Under the pieces are notes generated by a model. The model did no database searches and was not told the DNA's origin. It saw only the letters and a program-made list of their open reading frames with translations. A stretch of 64,000 nucleotides of DNA, taken from positions 682,001-746,000 of the forward strand of contig CAWGTU010000003.1 in NCBI GenBank assembly GCA_963825635.1, read 5' to 3'. Both the position numbers and the translations under genes were made by a program. Positions 1 to 7,710 of the stretch are shown here, in pieces (positions within the stretch are counted from its first letter, which is position 1; every line of letters begins with the position of its first letter). The DNA comes from JAOUEA01 sp963825635 (GTDB lineage Bacteria; Actinomycetota; UBA4738; HRBIN12).

Positions 1-88
1 CTGCTGTCCCCTGTCTTCGGCGCCTGCGGATCAACCCATCAATAGAGAGCGTGCGACGCTCGGTCCGGCCGCCCGCCGCCTGAGCCCG

Positions 89-1339
89 CTACCCGCGCTG
101 CACCTCGGCCCACGCGTCGACCAGCCGCTGCTGCTGGGCTTCGGTCAGCGGAAGGACCCACTGACCGAGGTCGAAGTCCTCGGGCGTCAGGATCTGCGTC
201 GAGAGTTGCTCGGGCACGATCCCGTCCGAGACGAGCACCTCGGGCGTCAGGTGGTTCTGCGGGAGCTGCAGTCCGTAGAGCTCGTACCAGGCCTGCGCGG
301 GCTCCTTGCCGAGGACCCAGTTGATGAACTCGTGCGCGAGCACGGGGCTCTTCGACTCCTTGCTCAGCATCCAGAAGTCGTCGCTCACCGTGCCGCCGAC
401 AGCGCCATCAGTGGCCGCCGGTGGCCACACGTACTGCAGCACCGACGGATCGCTTCCTTGCGGCATGGAGAACTCCGCGTACTGCGAGTCCCCCTGGAAA
501 GACTGCACCACGCCGAACGTCCCCTCGCCGAGCCCGGCGAACCCGACGTTGTCGCCGACCCGTGCACCGTTGTCCGCGATGAGGGTCCGCAGGCCTTCGA
601 CCGCGGCGGCAAGCTCCTCGTCGGTCGGGGTGTTCGGGTTGTTCACCCCGTCGTGGAACAGCGAGAAGGCGATGGCCTCCCGGAACTGGTCGTAGAACGC
701 GACGATGTCCTTGGCCGCCGGGTCCCACAACGCGTCCCACGGGTTCTCCAGATTTGGGATGTCGATATCGATCAGGTCGGTCCGCCAGCCGATCCCGAAC
801 GCGCCGACCACGCTGGCGATGGAGTACACCGAGCCGGGGTCGTACCAGGGGTCCTGCAGGGTCGGCCAGATGTTCGTGATGTTGGGGATGTAGTCGTGGT
901 TCAGCGGCTGGATGAGCTTGCCTTCGATCAACGGCGGCATCACCTCGACGAGCCCGGCGTACAGGTCGAACGGGACCTCGCCGCTCGCGACCTTGCGCAG
1001 TGCCTCGTCCGCCGAGTTGAAGGTGACCTCCTCGACGGTGACCCCGAACTCCTTCTCGAAGTCCTTGACGATCTTGGCCGGGACATAGTCCGCCCAGGTC
1101 AGCAGCGTCAGGGGACCCGCCTCCGGCGAAAGGCCGCTCTCGATCGGCGGATTGTCCTCGAAGACCGGCAGGGGGGTGGGGTTCGCGGGGTCGAGCGTGA
1201 CCGATCCCTGGGTCGCGGACGTCGACGCGTCGTCCGAGCCGCACGCGGCGAGCAGTTGCGCCAGGGTCGGCACGGCGATCACCGCGGCGGTGGACCGCCA
1301 CAGGAACTGCCGTCGGTTGTACCTCGGTTGCGCTGCCAT
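89..1339 (-). CDS. ABC transporter substrate-binding lipoprotein, spermidine/putrescine (PotD) type
   Basis: Extracytoplasmic binding protein of an ABC importer, about 416 residues. The N-terminus has a twin-arginine motif (NRRQFLW, residues 8-14), a hydrophobic stretch and a lipobox (LAAC, Cys33), so it is probably a Tat-exported lipoprotein. The rest reads as a PotD/PotF-like periplasmic fold (TWADYVPAKIVKDFEKEFGV near the start of the mature protein). The start at 1339 is preceded by GGAAGGAG; the frame stays open further upstream but that extension looks non-coding. It lies 88 bp downstream of the fused permease, so the two form one operon. The ATPase is not in the window and may lie beyond position 1. 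Ligand unknown; its neighbours suggest an amino-acid derivative rather than a classic polyamine. Confidence 0.9.
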   Translation of the reverse strand: MAAQPRYNRRQFLWRSTAAVIAVPTLAQLLAACGSDDASTSATQGSVTLDPANPTPLPVFEDNPPIESGLSPEAGPLTLLTWADYVPAKIVKDFEKEFGVTVEEVTFNSADEALRKVASGEVPFDLYAGLVEVMPPLIEGKLIQPLNHDYIPNITNIWPTLQDPWYDPGSVYSIASVVGAFGIGWRTDLIDIDIPNLENPWDALWDPAAKDIVAFYDQFREAIAFSLFHDGVNNPNTPTDEELAAAVEGLRTLIADNGARVGDNVGFAGLGEGTFGVVQSFQGDSQYAEFSMPQGSDPSVLQYVWPPAATDGAVGGTVSDDFWMLSKESKSPVLAHEFINWVLGKEPAQAWYELYGLQLPQNHLTPEVLVSDGIVPEQLSTQILTPEDFDLGQWVLPLTEAQQQRLVDAWAEVQRG

Positions 1340-1427
1340 CTCTGCTCCTTCCTTACATTCGCTGGTCAGGTCACACGGCGGATAAGGTCCACGGACCGGT
1401 CGTGCGAGCCACGGCCTCCCTTCGAAC

Positions 1428-3263
1428 TCATACGGCTCCGATCGCCAGGGGGCCTTGGCCTTGCGGCACCGTGTCCCGGCGGCGGAAGTAGCGCAGCCCC
1501 AGGAGGGCGGCGGTGATGACGATGGCGTTGGCCACAAGCAGCAGGGTCGCGAGAGCGTTCGTGGCCGGCGTGGACAGGGACCGCGCTGCCACGTAGAGCC
1601 GCATCGGCACCGTGATGCTCGACTCTCCGCCACTGAGGAACTGGCTGATGACGAAGTCATCCATGGACGCGACGAAGGTGAACAGGGAAGCTGCGAGGAG
1701 GGCCGGCATGAGCATCGGGAGCAGAGCCCGGACCGCGGCCCCGAACGGCGATGCGCCCAGATCCATGGCGGTCTCTTCGTACGAAGAGCCCACGAGGAGC
1801 AGCCTGCCCTCGATGATCAGCACCGCGACGGGAAGGAAGAACACCACGTGGCCCAGCAGTTGGGCGAGGGTCCCGAAGGGCAGGAACTCATAGAGCTCGC
1901 TCACGGCGAAGAAGAGGCCCACCGCGAGCACGATCTCGGGGATGGCCAGCGGCGCCACCACGAGAACGCTCGAGGCGCCACGCGCCCTCCCCCGCCACCG
2001 TGTGATGCCCATCGCCAGCCCGAGCCCGAGCGGGACGGTGATGATCGTCGTCAGGATCGCGAGCCGCAGGGTCTGCCCGAGCGCGCCGATGAGCGCCTCG
2101 TTGCGGAAGACCGACCCCTCGGCGACGTACCATCGCAACGACGCCCCTTGCCACAACGAACGCGACCTGCCGGCATTGAACGAAAAGGCCACCGCCATCG
2201 CGACCGGGATCAACATCCACGCGATGTAGCCCCACGTCCACCAGCGGAGCAGCCGCCCGCCGCCCTCGATGTCGCTGCCCGGACGCTCGATGGATTGCGA
2301 CGGCTGGTTGCGCACCGAGTTCCCTGACTTCGCGAGGTAGTAGATCATGAAGAGGGCCGTGAACAGCACCAGCAGCAAGGTGATACCCGCGCCGCGGGCG
2401 CCCGAGGTCTGGGACTCGTTGATGTAGAAGTCGATCTCGTTGCCGACCATGCGCGTCGACGGCGACCCCGACAGTAGGTTGGTCGTGAAGAAGTCGCCGA
2501 ACATCGGCAAGGAGATCAACGCGATGCCGGCGAGCAGCCCCGGCCTCGACTGCGGCAACGTGACCCGCCGGAACGTGGCCCACCCCGAGGCTCCGAGGTC
2601 ACGGCCCGCCTCCAGGGTCGACTCCGGCACGCGGTCGAGCACAACGAACAGCGGCAAGATCAGGAACGGGATGTAGCCGTAGACGAGACCCATGATCACG
2701 ACGAGGGGCTTGCCCGACAACCATGTGATCGGCTCGATACCGCCCATGCGGAGCACGCTGTTCACGACACCGTCACGACTCAGCAGCCCGACCCAGGCCA
2801 GCATCCGCATCATGTAGGGGATCCACAGGGGCGTGAGCACGAGCGCCACGTAGATCCCGCGCCGCCCCGGTCGTGCGCATCGGGCGAGGAAGTACGCCAC
2901 CGGGTAGCCGATGAGGATGCACAGCGAGGTGGCGACGACGACGTACGTGGTGGTCCGCACCCACACCTGGCCGAGCCCGCCACCGAACAGATCCCCGAGG
3001 ACCGCGCGGAACTGCGTGGTTCGCCACGAGGTCGGATCCCACTCGGGCCGGGCGAGCAGCAAGATGGGGTCGTTCCGGCCGAAGGTGATCGCCACGATGG
3101 CGTACAGCGGCACGACGACCGCGACGATGGTCCAGGCGATGCCCGCGAAACCGAGGAACGAGGCAGCGCCGGGCATGCGCCCCACCGCCTCGTCACGTGA
3201 GCCCTTCGGACGACGGGGTCTGGCGGGATGTGTGCCAGTGCCGCTCGCGACCTCCGCCGTCAC
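1428..3263 (-). CDS. Fused two-domain ABC permease (PotB-PotC in one chain)
   Basis: Inner-membrane permease of the same importer. The chain of about 611 residues contains two successive permease units: a PotB-like half, then after a polar linker (NQPSQSIERPGSDIEGG) a PotC-like half with its own membrane segments. These subunits are usually separate genes. I place the start at a GTG at 3263, preceded by AAGGGGG about ten bases upstream. An ATG at 3329 in the same frame has no convincing ribosome-binding site and would begin only about 15 nt from the predicted transcription start. The putative GntR operator at 3344-3364 precedes the gene. Confident on family; the start is moderately sure. Confidence 0.88.
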   Translation of the reverse strand: MTAEVASGTGTHPARPRRPKGSRDEAVGRMPGAASFLGFAGIAWTIVAVVVPLYAIVAITFGRNDPILLLARPEWDPTSWRTTQFRAVLGDLFGGGLGQVWVRTTTYVVVATSLCILIGYPVAYFLARCARPGRRGIYVALVLTPLWIPYMMRMLAWVGLLSRDGVVNSVLRMGGIEPITWLSGKPLVVIMGLVYGYIPFLILPLFVVLDRVPESTLEAGRDLGASGWATFRRVTLPQSRPGLLAGIALISLPMFGDFFTTNLLSGSPSTRMVGNEIDFYINESQTSGARGAGITLLLVLFTALFMIYYLAKSGNSVRNQPSQSIERPGSDIEGGGRLLRWWTWGYIAWMLIPVAMAVAFSFNAGRSRSLWQGASLRWYVAEGSVFRNEALIGALGQTLRLAILTTIITVPLGLGLAMGITRWRGRARGASSVLVVAPLAIPEIVLAVGLFFAVSELYEFLPFGTLAQLLGHVVFFLPVAVLIIEGRLLLVGSSYEETAMDLGASPFGAAVRALLPMLMPALLAASLFTFVASMDDFVISQFLSGGESSITVPMRLYVAARSLSTPATNALATLLLVANAIVITAALLGLRYFRRRDTVPQGQGPLAIGAV

Positions 3264-3343
3264 CGGTTCGACGCCCCCTTGGTGGCATGTGGACCGCGAC
3301 CTACGGTCGCTCGGAAGAGCGGGCAGCATGGGTCGCTTGTATG

Positions 3344-3364
3344 GCTGTAGGATTGTAGGGCGAT
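3344..3364. promoter_or_regulatory. Putative GntR operator/promoter, site A (permease operon)
   Basis: This 21-bp segment matches the perfect dyad found at 6237-6257 and 7512-7532 at 16 of 21 positions, including the central GGATTGTAG. On the minus strand the centre reads TACAAT, a good -10 hexamer for the permease-binding-protein operon. Regulator binding here would cover the promoter. Its role is inferred from repetition in front of neighbouring genes. Confidence 0.5.
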
Positions 3365-3391
3365 GCTGGGGAAGGGGTCAAGGCACGGGGG

Positions 3392-4399
3392 TTACCGCAA
3401 CAGGAACCCTGTCCCGATGGGGTCGCGGGGGTCCAGGACGAACGTGCTCCGCGCGGTCTCGAACGCCATGCCGTCGACCTCGGTCATCACCGCATCGCCT
3501 GCGACACGGACCACGCGAGCGTCGAACCTCGACCCGATGATCGAATCGTGGATCATGGTCTGACCAACGGCGATCCGTCCCTGCGCATGGAGCAGCGCCA
3601 GCCTTGCCGAGGTGCCGGACCCGCACGGTGAGCGATCGACCTCGCCATCGGCGAACACGGTGACGTTGCGATGATGTGGCCCCTCGTCGGGCCCGGTCCC
3701 GAGGTCGTCGTACCAGATCACGCCGTACATCCCACGGAGCCGAGGGTCGTCGGGGTGGTCCGCCCACGGCGTGTCGTCGAGCGCCCATCTGATCTCGCGA
3801 CCGAGCGCGATGAGGTCGTGGAGATCGTCGGGCCGGACCGCGAGGCCAGCGCTCGCCGCCGGGAGCGACGCGTAGATCGCGCCTCCGTCGCTGACATCCA
3901 CCACGAGCCGCCCCCGGCTCGTGTCGACCTCGATGTCGCGTCCGATCACCCGCGCACCGACGTTGGCGAACGCGACCTTCGTCACCCTGCCGGCATCGGT
4001 CGAGACGCGGGCGGTCACGCGGCCGGACGGGACGTCGATGACCACATCGGTGATACCGCTCGGCTCGCTCGGCACCCGTCCGGTCTCGACGGCCCACGCC
4101 CCGAGCGCGATCGTGCCATGTCCACAGGCGACCGAATAGCCGTCCTTGTGCCAGAAGAGCACACCGAGGTGCGCTCCCTCCTGAGGGGGCACGAGGAAAC
4201 AGCCGTACATGTCGGCGTGACCTCTCGGCTCGTTCACCAGCAGCAGGCGGATGGCATCGATCTGTGGATCACGTTCGGCGGCTGCTCGGCGCTCGAGGAT
4301 CGAGCGTCCGGGGATGTCGGGGGCGCCGTCGAGGACGATCCGGAACGGCTCGCCGGCCGTGTGATAGTCGACGGTCCTCACGCGCATCACGTCGTCCAT
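3392..4399 (-). CDS. Proline racemase family enzyme (hydroxyproline epimerase-like)
   Basis: About 335 residues, the usual length for the family. Both halves of the active site carry cysteine: CGHGTIALG in the first and DRSPCGSGTSA in the second. Two cysteines indicate a racemase/epimerase; the dehydratases replace the first with Ser or Thr. The likely reaction is C2 epimerisation of proline or 4-hydroxyproline in the cytoplasm. The start at 4399 has GGAAGG eight bases upstream; an internal ATG at 4387 is weaker. It is divergent from the GntR gene with an operator-like dyad between them. The link to transporter, oxidoreductase and amidohydrolase suggests catabolism of a proline- or hydroxyproline-containing compound, which is inference. 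Confidence 0.88.
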   Translation of the reverse strand: MDDVMRVRTVDYHTAGEPFRIVLDGAPDIPGRSILERRAAAERDPQIDAIRLLLVNEPRGHADMYGCFLVPPQEGAHLGVLFWHKDGYSVACGHGTIALGAWAVETGRVPSEPSGITDVVIDVPSGRVTARVSTDAGRVTKVAFANVGARVIGRDIEVDTSRGRLVVDVSDGGAIYASLPAASAGLAVRPDDLHDLIALGREIRWALDDTPWADHPDDPRLRGMYGVIWYDDLGTGPDEGPHHRNVTVFADGEVDRSPCGSGTSARLALLHAQGRIAVGQTMIHDSIIGSRFDARVVRVAGDAVMTEVDGMAFETARSTFVLDPRDPIGTGFLLR

Positions 4400-4427
4400 C
4401 GTCCAGGCCTTCCTGTCCTGGTGTGGA

Positions 4428-4448
4428 ATCGTACTATTGTCCAGCAAC
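4428..4448. promoter_or_regulatory. Putative GntR operator, site D (divergent promoter region)
   Basis: Read on the minus strand, this segment matches the 21-bp dyad of sites B and C at 14 of 21 positions. It sits between the divergent proline-racemase-type gene (start 4399) and the GntR gene (start 4473), where an autoregulatory operator would be expected. TACTAT on the plus strand could serve as the -10 for the regulator gene. It is the weakest of the four copies. Confidence 0.4.
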
Positions 4449-4472
4449 CTGGAACGGCCTGAGGAGGTACAC

Positions 4473-5141
4473 GTGGCGAACGAGGATCCCGGCGCCACTG
4501 GGATCGACCGAACGAGCACGGCGACACAGCTCGCGGGGATCGTCCGCAACCGCATCCTCTCGGGTGCACTCGCGCCCGGCACGCCGATCCGTGAGGTGGC
4601 CCTGGCCGAAGATCTCGGCGTCTCGCGCAACACGGTCCGAGAAGGCGTGCGGCTGTTGCTGGGCGAGGGACTGCTCGAGCATCGCCCCCACAAGGGCGTC
4701 GCCGTCGCGACCGTCGATGCGACCGACATCGTCGAGATCTACGCCGCCCGCCGTCTGCTGGAGCTCAAGGCGGTGCGCGGGGCCACCAAGGACGCCGTCG
4801 CCGAGGGGTTGATGGCGCTCGAGGCCGCCATCGACCAGATGGAGGCGGGGACCCGTTCCCAGGATCTGAACGCGATCAGGGACGCCGACGCGGCCTTCCA
4901 CCGGGCGATCGTGGGGTTCCTCGGCAACGACCGGCTCGTCACCTTCGAGAGCACGCTGCTCGGAGAGCTCCGCCTCGGCCTCGCCTACCTCGATCGCGCC
5001 GACGCCGAGTACCAGTCGAACTGGATGCGGGAGCACCGGCGTATCGCGAAGGCGATCGCCGACGGCGATCGGGCCGAGGCCGCACGCCTGTTGACCACGC
5101 ACCTCGAGGTCGGCGAGACCCGCCTGCTCGACGTGTTCTGA
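4473..5141 (+). CDS. GntR family transcriptional regulator, FCD (FadR-like) class
   Basis: About 222 residues. A winged-helix GntR domain comes first (LAEDLGVSRNTVREGVRLLL, roughly residues 45-65), followed by an all-helical FCD effector domain. The latter has the typical spaced acidic and His residues (DADAAFHRAIV, MREHRRIAKAI, LTTHLEVGE) that bind a metal and ligand. The GTG at 4473 is preferred because GAGGAGGTACAC precedes it; a TTG at 4437 lies in the same frame. Its 3' end is only 6 bp from the convergent oxidoreductase stop. It is the obvious candidate to bind the four repeated dyads around it, probably as a repressor released by a pathway intermediate. Confidence 0.9.
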   Translation: MANEDPGATGIDRTSTATQLAGIVRNRILSGALAPGTPIREVALAEDLGVSRNTVREGVRLLLGEGLLEHRPHKGVAVATVDATDIVEIYAARRLLELKAVRGATKDAVAEGLMALEAAIDQMEAGTRSQDLNAIRDADAAFHRAIVGFLGNDRLVTFESTLLGELRLGLAYLDRADAEYQSNWMREHRRIAKAIADGDRAEAARLLTTHLEVGETRLLDVF

Positions 5142-5147
5142 GCTCGG

Positions 5148-6206
5148 CTACCGCCCGAGGGCGGTGTCGAGCACCTCGGCGTCGCACCCCGTGCGGGCGG
5201 ATTCCTCGATCGCCAGCACGATCGCGAGCGACTTCAGCGCCTCGGCGCCGGGCACGAGCGGCTCGCGACCGGCGGCGATCGCCTCGAGGATGTCGGTGAG
5301 CGCGAGCCGGTGTCGTTCCTCTGGGAACTCGTTGGGGTCGGGCGTGTCCACGAACGGGAACGAGAGCCCGGGCTCGGCAGGCCCCTCCTCGGTGCCGGCG
5401 ACGTCCCAGAAGTAGAGGTGGTCGTACTCCGGATTGAAGATCACGCTGCCGTTCGTGCCGTGGACCTCGACGCGCGAACGCAGCGCGGGCAGGATCGCTG
5501 TCGAGCTCTGGAGCATGCCGGGCGCACCGTTCGCGTAGGTGAATCGCGCGACCGATAGGTCGGGCACCTCGATGTCGTGGCGTGCGGTCCGGACGAAGCC
5601 GCTCACGGTGGTCACGGGCCCGGCCAGCCACTGCAGCAGGTCGATCACGTGGATCGACTGGGTCATCAGACACCCGGCCCCTTCCATCTCGCGCGTGCCG
5701 CGCCACGGATCGCGCGCGTAGTACTCGGGGTCGCGGAACGCCTTCTCGATGCCGTCGACGAGGATCAGCTCACCGAGCTCGCCGTCGTCCACGGCCCGCT
5801 TCAGACGCCTGGCCCACTCGCCGAACCGCATCTGGTAGATCACGCCGAGCGTCACGCCGTTGCGCTCGCAGGCGTCGATGATCTCCCGGGCACGCTCGAG
5901 ATCGAGCTCGAGCGGCTTCTCCACGACCACGTGCTTGCCCGCGTCGGCGGCCGGGACGGCGTAGTCGCGATGCACGCCGTGCGGCGTCAGGATGTCCACG
6001 ACGTGCACGTCGGGATCGGCGAGGAACGCCTCGTAGTCCGTATAGACCTTCGGCACCCCGAACTGCGCGGCGAACGCCTCGGCCTTCTCACGGGAGCGTC
6101 CGAACACCGCGGTCGTCGACGCGCCGTCGACGTGGGCGATCTCGCGCACGTGGGTGCGTCCCGCCATGCCGAACCCCACCAGGCCGATGCCAACCTCGTC
6201 GCTCAT
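5148..6206 (-). CDS. Gfo/Idh/MocA family NAD(P)-dependent oxidoreductase
   Basis: About 352 residues. The N-terminal Rossmann fold carries the nucleotide-binding loop GLVGFGMAGRTH (residues 8-19), and the family's EKP motif follows (VVVEKPLEL, near residue 97). The C-terminal part is the usual alpha/beta substrate-binding domain. The family oxidises or reduces sugar, inositol and related polyhydroxy or amino substrates, so the substrate here cannot be read directly. The ATG at 6206 has GGAAGGGGAG upstream. A perfect copy of the putative GntR operator lies about 30 bp before the start, tying the gene to the catabolic island. Confidence 0.9.
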   Translation of the reverse strand: MSDEVGIGLVGFGMAGRTHVREIAHVDGASTTAVFGRSREKAEAFAAQFGVPKVYTDYEAFLADPDVHVVDILTPHGVHRDYAVPAADAGKHVVVEKPLELDLERAREIIDACERNGVTLGVIYQMRFGEWARRLKRAVDDGELGELILVDGIEKAFRDPEYYARDPWRGTREMEGAGCLMTQSIHVIDLLQWLAGPVTTVSGFVRTARHDIEVPDLSVARFTYANGAPGMLQSSTAILPALRSRVEVHGTNGSVIFNPEYDHLYFWDVAGTEEGPAEPGLSFPFVDTPDPNEFPEERHRLALTDILEAIAAGREPLVPGAEALKSLAIVLAIEESARTGCDAEVLDTALGR

Positions 6207-6236
6207 CGCTCCCCTTCCTCAAGACCAGGTCGTCTG

Positions 6237-6257
6237 ATTGCAGGATTGTAGTGCAAT
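6237..6257. promoter_or_regulatory. Putative GntR operator/promoter, site B (oxidoreductase)
   Basis: A perfect dyad, ATTGCA-N9-TGCAAT. The 26 bases 6232-6257 are identical to 7507-7532 in front of the amidohydrolase. On the minus strand the centre reads TACAAT, a -10-like hexamer about 39 bp before the oxidoreductase start. Identical spacing at two promoters strongly suggests a real regulatory element. Confidence 0.65.
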
Positions 6258-6292
6258 CTTGGGCTGGTGGGCGCTGGGGTGTCAGGCGCGAG

Positions 6293-7476
6293 TCAGGCGA
6301 CCGCGCGGACGACGGTTCCCCGGCTCATGACCCAGTCGATCCCGCGCAGGGCCCGGATGTCGGTGGTCGGATCGCCCGGCATCGCGATCAGGTCCGCGGC
6401 CCCGTCGACGCGGGTCGTGCCCAGCTCGGGCGCGCCGAGCAGCTGGGCCGCGTTCACCGTGGCAGCCTTGAGCGCGCCCACCGGGCCGATGCCGGCCTCC
6501 GACATCAGCTCGGCCTCGATCGCGGTCATGAACGTGCCCTCGACGGGCTCGGCCGGAGCGCCGTCGGTCCCGTTGACCATCGTCACGCCATGGCGGATCG
6601 CCGTCTCGAGGCTGCGCGCGTGCATCGGCTCGACCTCGGCGGCACGGCGCACCTGCGACTCGTCGAACCCTCGCGGCAGCATCCAGCTGCGCACGTGCGT
6701 GACGTTGATCGTCGGGGTGTAGAACACGCCGCGCTCGGCCATCATCCGCGCGGTCTCGTCGTCGAGGTCGTACCCGTGCTCGAAGGACCGCACGCCGGCA
6801 TCGAGCGCGACCTTGATCGACGCCGCGTTGCCCGCGTGCGCGACGACGTACGCGCCATGCGCGTCGGCCGCCTCGACGGCGGCGGCCATCTCCTCGGGCG
6901 ACATCTGCACCGTCGTGAGGTTCTCGCTCGCCTCGCCGATGCCGCCCGAGATGAAGATCTTGATGTGGTCGGCGCCCGCGGCGAGCTCGTCTCGCGCTGC
7001 GTGCAGGAACTCCTCCGGACCGTCCGCGCGCACGCAGCCGCCGCCCAAGGCGTCCCCATGGCCGCCGGTCGTGGTGATCGCCTGGCCCGCCGCGAAGATG
7101 CGAGGCGTCAGCGGTGCCCAGCCCTGCGCATGCGCGTGCCGCAGATGGAGGTCGGCGCGGTTCGTCTCGTGTACGCACCGGACGGTGGTCACCCCGGCCA
7201 GCAGTGCGTCTTCGGCGACGGCTCGTGCGCGCAACGCGGAGGTCGCGGACGACTCACCGTCGGACAGGTCGAAGGGGTAGACCTCGGTGAGGTGCGTATG
7301 ACACGTGATCAGCCCGGGGATCAGGAACCGACCGCCCAGATCGATCGTGTCGGAGCCCGGCCGGCCCGGCGCGTCTCTGACGTCTCGACGATGCGCCCCT
7401 CCTCGATGCGGAGCGCTCCGGTGAACGACCGATCGGGATCCTCGACGTCGATGACGGTGCAGTTCGTGAGCCACAT
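6293..7476 (-). CDS. Metal-dependent amidohydrolase, with an apparent frameshift near 7385-7395
   Basis: A metal-dependent amidohydrolase (imidazolonepropionase/prolidase-like group) that cleaves amide or cyclic-amide bonds in the cytoplasm. Metal ligands are visible: CHTHL near the N-terminus, then VAHAGN, FEHGYD and the late Asp in NGTDGAP. The body is read in one frame from about 7384 down to 6293. The proper N-terminus (MWLTNCTVIDVED..., through EEGRIVE) starts at ATG 7476, behind GGGAGG, in a different frame. So one base is missing or two are extra near 7385-7395. A stop-free extension of the main frame to 7531 gives an implausible Arg-rich N-terminus. Either a broken gene or a sequence error; grpE in this window shows the same kind of defect. 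Operator site C lies directly upstream. Confidence 0.75.
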
Positions 7477-7511
7477 CCTGCCCTCCCAGGCGGCCGCGGG
7501 GGATCGGTCTG

Positions 7512-7532
7512 ATTGCAGGATTGTAGTGCAAT
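7512..7532. promoter_or_regulatory. Putative GntR operator/promoter, site C (amidohydrolase)
   Basis: A perfect ATTGCA-N9-TGCAAT dyad identical to site B, with the flanking GTCTG also conserved. The minus-strand TACAAT (7520-7525) would be the -10 box, giving a leader of about 35-40 nt to the start at 7476. It supports that start over any upstream alternative. Confidence 0.65.
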
Positions 7533-7617
7533 TCGAACCGTCGACTGGTGGCTAGCTGGTCGAGATCGTGGCGGCCGCTGATATCACGGCGACCGTGCGA
7601 ACCTGCGCGCCGCGGGT

Positions 7618-7685
7618 GATACCGATAGTGGTGTCAAGCCTGCCGCACCGGCGCCCGACCCCCGACCGACACCACTATCGGTGTC
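7618..7685. repeat. Long inverted repeat with operator-like half sites
   Basis: Two 18-bp arms (7618-7635 and 7668-7685) are inverted copies matching at 17 of 18 positions, separated by 32 bp. Each arm is itself roughly palindromic around GAYACC...GGTRTC, like TetR-type operators. A related 18-bp palindrome is at 15885-15902. The repeat lies downstream of the MMPL gene stop (7711, minus strand), so it could instead end transcription as a hairpin, though no T-run follows. Confidence 0.5.
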
Positions 7686-7710
7686 GCTCACTGACGACCC
7701 GGGCCGCGGC

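Noticed and set aside
3263..3329. ATG at 3329 as permease start
   Set aside because: No ribosome-binding site; a GTG at 3263 has one.
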